This document shows positions 1 to 5,924 of a DNA stretch of 6,068 nucleotides, one piece after another. Each line of letters opens with the position of its first letter. Position 1 is the stretch's first letter. The notes under the pieces are model-generated. The model was not told where the DNA came from. It did no database searches and worked only from the letters and a program-made list of their open reading frames with translations. The stretch lies in the NCBI GenBank assembly GCA_003242355.1, contig QGUH01000256.1, forward strand, positions 1-6,068, in the 5' to 3' direction. This DNA is from Pseudomonadota bacterium (GTDB lineage: Bacteria; Myxococcota_A; Polyangia; Polyangiales; Polyangiaceae). A program made the translations under genes and the position numbers.

Positions 1-382
1 CGGCGCCTTCGATGAGCTCGGGGCGCACGTCCTGACCGGCATTCAGCCGCTTCTCGAGATCGCTCCGAAACGTGCCGAAATGGTCGGGCCAGGCCTCGAT
101 CGCGTACGTGAATCGCCCGAGCCGATCGGCGCGGAACGAGCCGAACCAGCGGTCGGGATCGAAGCGGTACACGAGCGGCGACGTTTGGAACGTCTCGTCT
201 CCCGGCCCGCGGTACGCGACGCGTGCCCCCACGAGATCGTGACCATCCTTGAAAATCGCGGCACTCACCTCGACCGTGGAGCCGATCGTCCGCTTGATGG
301 GATGTCGGCCCCCGTCGAGTGTCGGAGCGACCTGCTCGATCACCACGCGCGGGAGCTCGAATCGGGGTGTCAGCTCCGGCAT
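1..382 (-). CDS. glgE: Alpha-1,4-glucan:maltose-1-phosphate maltosyltransferase (GlgE), N-terminal part, cut by window edge
   Basis: GlgE transfers maltose from maltose-1-phosphate onto the non-reducing end of alpha-1,4-glucans in the cytoplasm (trehalose-to-glycogen route via TreS and maltokinase). Only the first 127 residues lie in the window; family members are usually about 650-700 aa, so the catalytic GH13 barrel is off the left edge. What is visible is the N-terminal GlgE domain (DUF3416 type): RVVIEQVAPTLDGGRHPIKR at residues 12-31, FKDGHDLVGARVAYRGPG at 44-61, then FTYAIEAWPDHFGTFRSDLEK at 91-111 and the AGQDV segment at 115-119. The motifs VDGGR-P-K and EAW-DHF-TWR-DLEKK are typical of the family. 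I chose the ATG at 380-382 because the conserved part begins about eight residues later; the frame stays open further upstream but shows no conserved sequence. The ribosome site is weak (GAG just before the ATG). Its usual partners (treS, glgB) would be further left. The call rests on remembered family motifs, without an alignment. Confidence 0.9.
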   Translation of the reverse strand, partial: MPELTPRFELPRVVIEQVAPTLDGGRHPIKRTIGSTVEVSAAIFKDGHDLVGARVAYRGPGDETFQTSPLVYRFDPDRWFGSFRADRLGRFTYAIEAWPDHFGTFRSDLEKRLNAGQDVRPELIEGA

Positions 383-568
383 TTCTCGGGTTTCTCGGGG
401 TTGGCCGGGCGCGCCGCGCGCCGCGGACTGTCGTGGAAAGCCATGCTCGAGGATGATGAGCGGGGAGAGCGAGAAGCCAAACTCGGAAGAGAGAGTTTCA
501 TCGGAGCTTGTTACACCGTCAAGCCCGCGAAAAGACGAAAGGCGTGCTCCATGCCCCGCCGAGTCCGT

Positions 569-595
569 GGGCCGGGAGGCAGTGCTCCCGGGCCC
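569..595 (-). terminator. GC-rich hairpin between ALDH and glgE, possible terminator
   Basis: Positions 569-573 (GGGCC) pair with 591-595 (GGCCC), and 574-578 (GGGAG) pair with 585-589 (CTCCC). There is one bulged base at 590 and a six-base loop. The hairpin starts 46 bp after the ALDH stop codon. No clean T-run follows it on the minus strand, so it may be a weak or Rho-assisted terminator, or an RNA-stabilising stem, rather than a classical intrinsic terminator. The rest of the 383-641 spacer shows no gene. Confidence 0.4.
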
Positions 596-641
596 TTTCG
601 CGCGTGGCGTTTCCGATCGCACGAGCGCCTCTGCCTCGGGC

Positions 642-2258
642 TCAGGACGCGCGCCCAATCAGCTCGTCGAGGGCGAGTGGCGCGGGCGGCTCGGGGACTT
701 CGACGTCGATCTGCGCCTTCTGGAGCTTGCCCGAGAGATCGACGTTCACGGCTTGCCAGCGCGTGTATGCGTCGAGCACCCAAATGCCGCTCTCGCGCGT
801 TCCGTTGCCCGACCAGCCATTGCCGCCGAAGGGCAAATGCGCCTCCGCGCCGGTGGTCGAGTTGTTGATGCTGGTCATGCCGGCGCGAATCGACTCCTTG
901 AAGCGGAGCATGGCCGCGGCGTCGCGCGTGTAGATCGCGCTCGAGAGCCCGTACGGCGTCCCGTTGGCGGCTTCGATCGCCTCGTCGAGCCCGCTCACCT
1001 CGACGAGGTTCACGGTCGGGCCGAAGCACTCCTCCACGGCGATGCGCATGTTCATCGTCACGCGGTCGAAGATGCGTGGTGTCACGTACAGGCCGTGCTC
1101 CGAGTCGCCACGGAAGCTCGGCGGTTCGCGCCCGCTCGTGATGCGCTCTCCATCGAGCAAGAGCTCGGCGCCGTCTTCGAGCCCGGTCGCGCGCTGACGG
1201 CTCCACGTCTCGAGGAAGCGTTCGTTGATGAGCGGGCCGTAGTCGACGGTCTCGTCGAGCGGATCGCCGATCACGAGCTCGCGCGCACGGCGAACGAGCT
1301 CGCCCTTCACCGTCGGCATCACGCGCTTGTCGACGATGATGTTCCCCGCGCTCGTGCAGCGCTGGCCCGCGGTGCCGAACGACGCCCAGAGCGCGCCTTC
1401 GACGGCGAGCTCGAGATCGGCGTCCGCGAGAATGACCAGCGGATTCTTTCCGCCGAGCTCGAGCGACGGCACTTGCAGCGCGCGCCCGGTGACCTCACCG
1501 ATGAAGCGCCCGACCTGCGTCGATCCCGTGAACGAAATTTTGTCCACGAGGCCCGCGCCGGCCGCCATCACGAGCGCCTCGCCCGCGCCGCCCGAGCCGC
1601 GCCCGTGCACCACGTTGAGGACGCCGTCGGGCAACCCTGCGCGCCGGAAGAGCTCGAGGAACAACGTGGCGACGCCGGGGGCATCTTCCGAAGGTTTCCA
1701 GACCACGGTGTTGCCGCACAAAATCGCCGGAATGAGCTTCCACGAGGGCACCGCGATGGGGAAGTTGCCGGCGGTGATCACGCCAACCACACCGATGGGG
1801 CGCCGGTAGGTGAACAGCTCCTTGTTGGGCAGCTCGCTCGGCACGGTCTGCCCGTAGAGCCGCCGCCCCTCGCTCTGGAAGAACTCCGCGGTGTCGATCG
1901 CTTCTTGTACGCTGCCGCGCGCCTCGCGCAGCGGTTTTCCGACCTCGCGCGCGACGAAACGCGCGAGCGCCTCTTTGCTCTCGAGGAGTAGCCGCGCAAG
2001 CTGCGCGAGCACGTGCGCGCGCTCCGGCGCGGGAACGCGACCCCAGCGCGCCTGCGCCGCGCGGGCAGCTTCGCACGCGCGCTTCACGTCTTCCGCCGTT
2101 CCTTCCGGCGCAACCGTCACCACGTCCCTCTGGTTCGCCGGATTTTTCCGAACGATCTCCGCGCCGGCCTCCGTGATCTCACGCCCGGCGACGAAGTGGT
2201 AAGCGAGCAGCGTCTTCGGGAGACCCGGACCCTGGACCCTCGTCTGCATACGACACAT
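642..2258 (-). CDS. NAD(P)-dependent aldehyde dehydrogenase (ALDH superfamily)
   Basis: Oxidises an aldehyde to the carboxylic acid with NAD(P)+ in the cytoplasm; the substrate cannot be read from the sequence. The 538-aa product has every landmark of the fold: oxyanion Asn165 in ITAGNFPIA, cofactor-binding Lys188 in VVWKPSEDAP, the FTGST loop at 243-247, general-base Glu267 in LELGGKNP, nucleophile Cys301 in FGTAGQRCTSAGN, Glu410/Phe412 in EECFGPT, and a C-terminal LPFGGNGWSGNG. The GTAGQRCT and CGN-VVWKPSE wording recalls ALDH7 / aminoadipate-semialdehyde and piperideine-6-carboxylate dehydrogenases, with some resemblance to ketoglutaric-semialdehyde dehydrogenases; the subfamily is inference. 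The frame is open to an ATG at 2441, but the extra 61 residues are Arg/Ala-rich and unconserved. I chose the ATG at 2256-2258 (MCRMQTR), which has GGA about 11 bases upstream; the ATG at 2247-2249 is an equal alternative. The gene looks intact, about 500 aa of core being normal for the family. Its neighbour glgE is co-directional but functionally unrelated. Confidence 0.93.
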   Translation of the reverse strand: MCRMQTRVQGPGLPKTLLAYHFVAGREITEAGAEIVRKNPANQRDVVTVAPEGTAEDVKRACEAARAAQARWGRVPAPERAHVLAQLARLLLESKEALARFVAREVGKPLREARGSVQEAIDTAEFFQSEGRRLYGQTVPSELPNKELFTYRRPIGVVGVITAGNFPIAVPSWKLIPAILCGNTVVWKPSEDAPGVATLFLELFRRAGLPDGVLNVVHGRGSGGAGEALVMAAGAGLVDKISFTGSTQVGRFIGEVTGRALQVPSLELGGKNPLVILADADLELAVEGALWASFGTAGQRCTSAGNIIVDKRVMPTVKGELVRRARELVIGDPLDETVDYGPLINERFLETWSRQRATGLEDGAELLLDGERITSGREPPSFRGDSEHGLYVTPRIFDRVTMNMRIAVEECFGPTVNLVEVSGLDEAIEAANGTPYGLSSAIYTRDAAAMLRFKESIRAGMTSINNSTTGAEAHLPFGGNGWSGNGTRESGIWVLDAYTRWQAVNVDLSGKLQKAQIDVEVPEPPAPLALDELIGRAS

Positions 2259-2807
2259 TAACCCAGATTTCCGGGCGCGTCGGGGCACCAGCAGCCGAGC
2301 CCACGCGCCAACCCGACGAACGTTCCCGGGACGTCCGGCCCGACGTCGGCCGTGGCCGCATCGAGCGCCATGCAGCGCGCTCTGCGCCGTCTCGCCGCGC
2401 GCGGGCGCGCCGCGCGCTCGGGCTCGGCTCCCCTGTCGCACATCGCGCTCCGCCGATCCCTCACTGGGTCGTCCTCGCGCCGCGCCTCACGCTCCGCCTT
2501 GGCTCCGCTTGTCGCACATCGGCCTCGGCCCGCGAGGAAGCGGCACGGACGACCGGGACACGCGTGACACAGGTTTGGGCACACGCACGCGTCGCGGATA
2601 TGCCACCGCGGCGCAATCGCGAGCGCCGAGCGGTCGCGCGCAGGGAACCGCGAGCCCTCACCCGGCAACCCGACCTTCGACCCGCTGCACCAGCGCCCAT
2701 CTTCGCGACTACCCCGACGCGTCGACTTACCGCTACTGCGACGACACGGAGCGGGTAACGAAACTCGCAGCGACCAGGCTCGGCATCACTTCCGCTGAAT
2801 CCTTTCC
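2259..2807. other. Gene-free stretch upstream of ALDH, low-complexity in part
   Basis: I find no credible gene here. The open frames on both strands are Arg/Ala/Pro-rich and have no recognisable domain, as expected of chance frames in GC-rich DNA. The ALDH promoter should lie in the right-hand neighbourhood of 2259, but I see no convincing -35/-10 pair. Positions 2400-2525 are built from repetitive purine/pyrimidine-biased words (GGCTC, CGCTCCG) and contain a 12-bp direct repeat, listed separately. Confidence 0.6.
2434..2521. repeat. 12-bp direct repeat TGTCGCACATCG, two copies 76 bp apart
   Basis: TGTCGCACATCG occurs at 2434-2445 and again at 2510-2521. The similarity extends to the left with one indel (CTCGGCTCCCC versus CTTGGCTCCGCT), giving roughly 22-24 related bases per copy. 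On the minus strand each copy reads CGATGTGCGACA. It could be the remnant of a dispersed or tandem repeat; the function is unknown. Confidence 0.55.
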
Positions 2808-2959
2808 TCACCGGCGTTGGACCAGCACTTTGCGACGCCTTCTTGTAGAGGACTGACGCGAAATCCCCAGCTCCCGCGCGACGGCACTCACGTTGCCCTC
2901 ACAGAGGCGCAACACACGCGCTTGAGATGCTCCCATTCCACGTGTGCCAGCCATAGCTC
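2808..2959 (-). pseudogene. Relic of a Fis-type helix-turn-helix domain (ActR/RegA-like regulator C-terminus)
   Basis: On the minus strand, positions 2959 to about 2915 read ELWLAHVEWEHLKRV, and after a frame change from about 2915 the next frame reads VLRLCEGNVSAVARELGISR. Joined, these match the family pattern V-WEHI-RVL--C-GNVS-AARRLG-HRR-L-RKL of the DNA-binding domain at the C-terminus of RegA/ActR-type response regulators. The break is at the run CGCGTGTGTTG, as if a two-base GT/TG had been duplicated. A second shift after SRQS would restore LYKK, the expected start of the last helix. No receiver domain with its phospho-Asp is visible upstream; a short open piece in the second frame (MAFERGIDVRFIARERAQ, from 3038) ends at a TAA at 2961-2963. 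So only a disrupted C-terminal fragment survives. The alternative is the HTH of a transposase, given the IS-like repeats immediately to the right. Confidence 0.55.
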
Positions 2960-3041
2960 GTTAATCGAGGCCGAGCAAAATCGCCTGAGCGCGCTCCCGG
3001 GCAATAAACCGCACATCGATTCCCCGCTCGAACGCCATCCT

Positions 3042-3171
3042 TCGTGACCGCCGGACGCTCGGGTACCGGACCCGTCGTGACCGCCGGATACCTAGAATGC
3101 TTGCTGTCCGCCGAATCGTCTGGTGATCACCGGACACTTTCGTGTTCCGTCGATCGCGACCAGTGGACACT
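3042..3171. repeat. Four degenerate direct repeats resembling an IS21-like transposon end
   Basis: Four related words occur in the same orientation: TCGTGACCGCCGGACGCT from 3042, TCGTGACCGCCGGATACC from 3075, TGGTGATCACCGGACACT from 3121 and TCGCGACCAGTGGACACT from 3154. The starts are 33, 46 and 33 bp apart. The first two share 14 identical bases; the others diverge but keep the frame GA-C---GGACACT. Read on the minus strand the words begin with (G)TGTCC-GTGATCACC, the style of the multiple terminal repeats of IS21-family elements, whose ends begin with TG. If so, the element extended leftward from about 3168 and is now decayed. No second end and no transposase with catalytic residues is visible. 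An operator array for a lost regulator is the other possibility. Confidence 0.5.
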
Positions 3172-3179
3172 GCAATTCG

Positions 3180-3208
3180 TTGACGTGGCCTTTGCGATCG
3201 TTGCGAAT
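3180..3208 (+). promoter_or_regulatory. Weak candidate promoter for the lipoprotein gene
   Basis: TTGACG at 3180-3185 is a good -35-like hexamer; 17 bases later GCGAAT at 3203-3208 is a poor -10, matching only in its last half. It lies about 110 bp before the start codon at 3317, in a gap with no competing gene on this strand. In GC-rich bacteria such matches are common by chance. Confidence 0.22.
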
Positions 3209-3305
3209 CCGCCGCTCTCGCCATCGCGTCGTCGCTTCGCCTCCGCTGCAGGCGCGGCACGGAAGTTGCCAACGGACCACCGCTCCCTCGCCGGGAGCAG
3301 AGACC

Positions 3306-3310
3306 AGGAG
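3306..3310 (+). promoter_or_regulatory. Strong ribosome binding site AGGAG fixing the start at 3317
   Basis: AGGAG lies six bases before the ATG at 3317-3319. The frame is open back to 3044, but that leader is unconserved and runs through the degenerate repeats, so this site decides the start in favour of 3317. Confidence 0.75.
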
Positions 3311-3316
3311 TATCTG

Positions 3317-4513
3317 ATGACATCGAAACTCAGTGTTACGAAGATCCTCGGTGCCTCGACCGAATCTGCCGCTGGCGGACATTCTCGGCGACACTCGCCA
3401 AACGATCTCTCAGACGAAGGGCGAGCTCGATGCTCGTCGCCCGACGCACGCAATCGCGAGCGTCGTCTACTCCGCCGTTTCGGCTTCGCGACCGCGTTGG
3501 TCGCGCTGCTGTCCGCGTGCGCAGGCGTGGATGGTACGGATCTCGACGAGGTCGTCGCCGAGGCGGACCAAGAACTCGCGCGTCCGAGCACCGCCAACTT
3601 GTGGCCCTCTGGAATCGTGCCAATCTGCTGGACATCCTCCGTAGTCGGCCACTCCCAGTACAGCACCATCACCGCACGAATCCTGGAAAACCTCTCCGAC
3701 AACTTCACTCCGGTGGCGAACCTCCACTTCGAAGACGCGGGTCCCTGCCCCTCGAACGCCACGGGCGTCGTGAAGGTGCACAACATCTGCACGAGCACTC
3801 CCTGCCCCAATCCTCCCAGCGCCGCGGTTGGCTACCTCCAGAACGGAACCAACCTCTACGTGTCTCTGAACTTCCCGGATTTCTCGACTCCCGCTCTCTG
3901 GCAGCGCTACGTCCTCCAGCTGTTCGCGCACATCCTGGGATTCGCACACGAGCACCAACGCACCGACTGGTCGTACTCGTGCGACACGAGCGAACCGAAC
4001 ATCCCCGGTATGTTCCACTACACTAGTCCGGACATCAACTCCATCACCACTTCCGGGTTCTGCAACTCGAATACGATTCTATCCGCAAGCGACCGCACTG
4101 CACTGAGCCGCAACGACGTCTACGGCACGCCGGGAGCACAGAGACTGCTGGCCTTCGTCAAGGACGCCGGAAGCGACGTGAACGTCAATTGGTGGAACGG
4201 ATCCGGCTGGTCTTGGTCGGAGCTTTCGACCGTCGATGTCGATCAGCTCGGCTCCGCGATTGCGACGCGGGTCGGGGACCGACATCAGGTCCATCTCTTC
4301 TCCACGGCTTCGAATGGCGATCTCGTCGTCCATTGGTGGAACGGCACCAGCTGGAGCAACGTTTCTTGGAGCGACAAGGACCTGATCTCCGCTCCCTCTG
4401 TCGTCTCCTACAGAGACTACGGCAAGGGACCGAACGGCTCGTTCGCCGAATCGCCCGTGAAGATTCATGCGTTCGCCGTGGACAGCGGGAACAGCCTGGT
4501 CTCCCGACACTAG
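3317..4513 (+). CDS. Part translated up to the TAG: lipoprotein signal, astacin-like (M12A) domain with lost catalytic residues, first propeller blades
   Basis: As written, translation would give 398 aa. Residues 51-68 (LLRRFGFATALVALLSAC) form a signal peptide with lipobox L-S-A-C, preceded by an unusually long, charged 50-residue N-region. From residue 95 (NLWPSGIVPICW) to YG at 269-270 the layout follows secreted astacin-like metalloproteases: the expected HExxHxxGFxHE is at 201-212 but reads QLFAHILGFAHE, the possible Met-turn/Tyr ligand is MFHY at 232-235, and LSASDRTALSRNDVYG closes the domain. Zinc ligands His205 and His211 remain. The first His is Gln201 and the catalytic Glu is Leu202, so hydrolysis is not expected. 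Several Cys (104, 144, 158, 163, 222, 249) could form disulfides, fitting export. Blades 1 and 2 start near 277 and 325; blade 3 is cut by the stop. A product with two and a half blades would probably not fold properly. Family placement is by motif recognition only. Confidence 0.78.
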   Translation: MTSKLSVTKILGASTESAAGGHSRRHSPNDLSDEGRARCSSPDARNRERRLLRRFGFATALVALLSACAGVDGTDLDEVVAEADQELARPSTANLWPSGIVPICWTSSVVGHSQYSTITARILENLSDNFTPVANLHFEDAGPCPSNATGVVKVHNICTSTPCPNPPSAAVGYLQNGTNLYVSLNFPDFSTPALWQRYVLQLFAHILGFAHEHQRTDWSYSCDTSEPNIPGMFHYTSPDINSITTSGFCNSNTILSASDRTALSRNDVYGTPGAQRLLAFVKDAGSDVNVNWWNGSGWSWSELSTVDVDQLGSAIATRVGDRHQVHLFSTASNGDLVVHWWNGTSWSNVSWSDKDLISAPSVVSYRDYGKGPNGSFAESPVKIHAFAVDSGNSLVSRH

Positions 4514-5260
4514 AACGGATCTGCGTGGAGCTGGGTCAACATCGGGAAGCCCAGTGGGGTCAATCTGCACAGCGTCTCCGCCGTGAGCTTCCGCGATTTC
4601 GGCGAGACGGAAGAGCGCTTGTACGCATTCGTGCGGCGCACCGACGGCAAGCTGCAGCTCGCCTATGGCGTGGGCGCCGCGAATACCTGGACAGGCGACC
4701 TCGGCGGCCCCGGCGGAGGCACGATCAATGGGCACACCGCCATCACGTATCGAGATCTGAACAAGCGTTGGATCTACTTCTGGACCACGTCGGGCGGCAA
4801 GCTGTGGACCTATCATTGGAACGGGACTGGCTGGAGCTGGGCCGACTTGGGTCAGCCGTCGGGGACGTCGCTCACGACGGGTGCTCCTGCCGCCGTCACT
4901 TGGACCGTCAACGGCGAGCGGCGCCAGAGCGTGTACGTCACGGCGACCAACGGGAACTTGTACGAACGCCAGTGGAACGGCAGCAGCTGGGTGTGGATCA
5001 ACCACGGCAAGCCGTCGGGTGTGAGCTCGGTATCCGCCCTGTCCGCCACCGTTTACCGCATCCCCGGAGCGCCGGCTAGCTCCACGTCCGTCACTCCCGC
5101 GGATATCGCGCGCCACATCTTCGTGCGAGGCAACGACGGCAAGCTGTACGTCCGCTGGACCCTGAATGACGGCTCGACGTGGGGGTGGGCGGATCAAAGC
5201 GCGGGCGCTCCCGCATTGGGAACGGGGCTCACGGCGGCACTCGCATACTTCAGCCGCTGA
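4514..5260 (+). CDS. Remainder of the propeller downstream of the TAG (blades 3-7)
   Basis: This 248-codon stretch continues the frame of the lipoprotein and ends at TGA 5258-5260. The longest independently startable piece begins at GTG 4583 (225 aa), but no Shine-Dalgarno sequence precedes it and it lacks a signal peptide, so separate translation is unlikely. It carries the end of blade 3 and four further blades: RLYAFVRRTDGKL (from residue 434), WIYFWTTSGGKLWTYHWNG (485), SVYVTATNGNLYERQWNG (538) and HIFVRGNDGKLYVRW (600). Each has the pattern hydrophobic strand, (D/N)GKL, aromatic strand, then WNG--W-W--LG-PSG. With blades 1-3 this makes seven, as in PLL-type fucose-binding lectins and related propellers. 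The likely role is binding of surface glycans; the sugar is inferred from the family and not visible. Blade 4 is the most divergent and lacks the WNG motif. Confidence 0.72.
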   Translation, partial: NGSAWSWVNIGKPSGVNLHSVSAVSFRDFGETEERLYAFVRRTDGKLQLAYGVGAANTWTGDLGGPGGGTINGHTAITYRDLNKRWIYFWTTSGGKLWTYHWNGTGWSWADLGQPSGTSLTTGAPAAVTWTVNGERRQSVYVTATNGNLYERQWNGSSWVWINHGKPSGVSSVSALSATVYRIPGAPASSTSVTPADIARHIFVRGNDGKLYVRWTLNDGSTWGWADQSAGAPALGTGLTAALAYFSR

Positions 5261-5382
5261 CGCCTTCGGTCGCGCTGCTCCGAGGACGTCCGAACACGCG
5301 TGCTGTCGTGGGGGACGCAGGTGCTCGCGTCTCGTGTACGGCGAGATTGCTCGCGTCGACAGAGAGTGCACGACAGCCAAAC
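5261..5382 (+). other. 3' untranslated spacer with a distant inverted repeat
   Basis: No gene is seen. GCTGTCGTG at 5302-5310 is the exact reverse complement of CACGACAGC at 5369-5377, so the spacer could fold into a long stem-loop directly before the terminator. The 58-base interior also contains smaller GC-rich complementary words. Confidence 0.4.
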
Positions 5383-5432
5383 GGGGCGGGACTTGGCGGC
5401 CGCAACGTCGCCGAGTCCCGCCCCTTCTTTTT
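5383..5432 (+). terminator. Strong intrinsic terminator after the lipoprotein gene, shared with the convergent gene
   Basis: GGGGCGGGACT at 5383-5393 pairs perfectly with AGTCCCGCCCC at 5414-5424. The stem continues through a T-G wobble and GGCG/CGCC to about 16 pairs around a ten-base loop (5399-5408). It is followed by TTCTTTTT at 5425-5432, a clear U-tract for the plus strand. On the minus strand the stem would also follow the LamG-like gene (stop at 5445) but only GTTTGG trails it, so termination in that direction should be weaker. Confidence 0.92.
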
Positions 5433-5444
5433 GCGGGTGGGCGC

Positions 5445-5924
5445 TCAACGACCGAGCCCGTACAAGTCGACGAAGTACGCTTCGAGCGCCTGGAGGTCCT
5501 GCTCCGCGCTCTCCCCGCGAATCATCACGATCTCGCCGATCACCCCGCGAAGAGCCTGATCTCTGTTACCCTGACCGCCGATGCGAACGGGGTTGTTCGG
5601 AGAGCTGACGTCGAAATCGCTCGGAATGGGAGCTGCCGCGATAGAGCGCCCATCGACCCGAAGCTCCAGCGTGGATCCCCCACGCCGCAACGCCGAGTAG
5701 AGCCTCAAGATACCGTCGTTGAACCCGGCCTCGGTGCTGAGAACGTAATGCTCCGTATCGACCTGAGCCCCGAAACAACTGCTCGCAGCCGTAGCCGTCG
5801 AGGGATATCCCGCGAGCAGACAAGGTCCCGTGTACGGGGCGTGAGCCGCGGGCTTGCACACCAGAAGCCCGTAGCCCGAGTACTCCGGCGTGTAGACCGT
5901 CTCGTTGGTCCAGCTCGCCACCAC
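5445..5924 (-). CDS. LamG / concanavalin A-like domain protein, C-terminal part; 5' end damaged or frameshifted
   Basis: The open frame from the GTG at 5922-5924 gives 159 aa ending at TGA 5445-5447. Its C-terminus has the LamG_3-like signature: LELRVDGRSIAAAP around residues 85-98, NNPVRIGG at 109-116, LRGVIGEIVMIRG at 124-136, then an EAYFVDLYGLGR end, matching the pattern F-G-IAE-----L----...EAYL--KYGL of secreted LamG proteins. Cys at 23, 35 and 50 fit an exported protein. The same frame is clearly coding upstream of this start (GGGANAFQRGGVVTNWGTQD, then FAIY, from about 5997 to 5925), but it has no ATG, GTG or TTG and meets a TGA at 6030-6032. So 5924 is probably not the true start. The N-terminal half, expected to hold a signal peptide and the first beta-strands, is either in another frame across a frameshift near 5960-6030 or lost beyond the window edge. 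A role in carbohydrate or matrix binding is inferred from the fold. Confidence 0.7.
   Translation of the reverse strand: MVASWTNETVYTPEYSGYGLLVCKPAAHAPYTGPCLLAGYPSTATAASSCFGAQVDTEHYVLSTEAGFNDGILRLYSALRRGGSTLELRVDGRSIAAAPIPSDFDVSSPNNPVRIGGQGNRDQALRGVIGEIVMIRGESAEQDLQALEAYFVDLYGLGR

Larger units (their letters stand above)
3317..5260 (+). pseudogene. Lipoprotein with protease-like domain and seven-bladed lectin propeller, interrupted by in-frame TAG
   Basis: One continuous frame of 648 codons (647 residues counting the stop position) is broken only by a TAG at 4511-4513, codon 399. Both sides are clearly the same protein: the Trp-rich repeat that starts before the stop (KIHAFAVDSGNSLVSRH) finishes after it (NGSAWSWVNIG). 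Comparison with sister repeats VHWWNGTSW, YHWNGTGW and RQWNGSSW shows that the stop sits exactly at the Trp of the (H/Q)WNG motif, so TGG to TAG is the simplest origin. Architecture: N-region 1-50, lipobox LSAC with Cys68, linker, astacin-like domain about 95-271, propeller about 276-647. It is predicted to be exported and lipid-anchored at the cell surface or outer membrane. Either the gene is dead, or the stop is read through, or the base is a sequencing error; the sequence alone cannot decide. The lost zinc-site residues (see the first part) support decay or conversion to a non-enzymatic binding protein. Confidence 0.8.

Noticed and set aside
401..425. CG-rich palindromic run as a terminator or regulatory site upstream of glgE
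   Set aside because: It is a simple alternating GC run without a T-tract or clear arms, and is expected by chance in this composition.
249..1991. 580-residue open frame on the plus strand opposite the aldehyde dehydrogenase
   Set aside because: It is antisense to a gene with full catalytic motifs, is Arg/Ala/Glu-rich with no recognisable domain, and is a common artefact of third-position GC in such genomes.
2259..2441. 61-residue N-terminal extension of the aldehyde dehydrogenase from the ATG at 2441
   Set aside because: The extra residues are Arg/Gly/Ala-rich, match no ALDH N-terminus, and pass through the low-complexity block; starts at 2258 or 2249 fit the family better.
2509..2856. Plus-strand frame of 115 residues in the spacer
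   Set aside because: It has no recognisable motif, no clear ribosome site, and overlaps the HTH relic on the other strand.
3044..3316. 91-codon upstream extension of the lipoprotein frame
   Set aside because: It would run through the degenerate repeats and put the signal peptide about 140 residues from the N-terminus; AGGAG at 3306 marks the start at 3317.
4079..5380. 433-residue minus-strand open frame opposite the propeller
   Set aside because: It is antisense to a repeat-bearing coding region with obvious blade motifs, and its own translation shows no domain.
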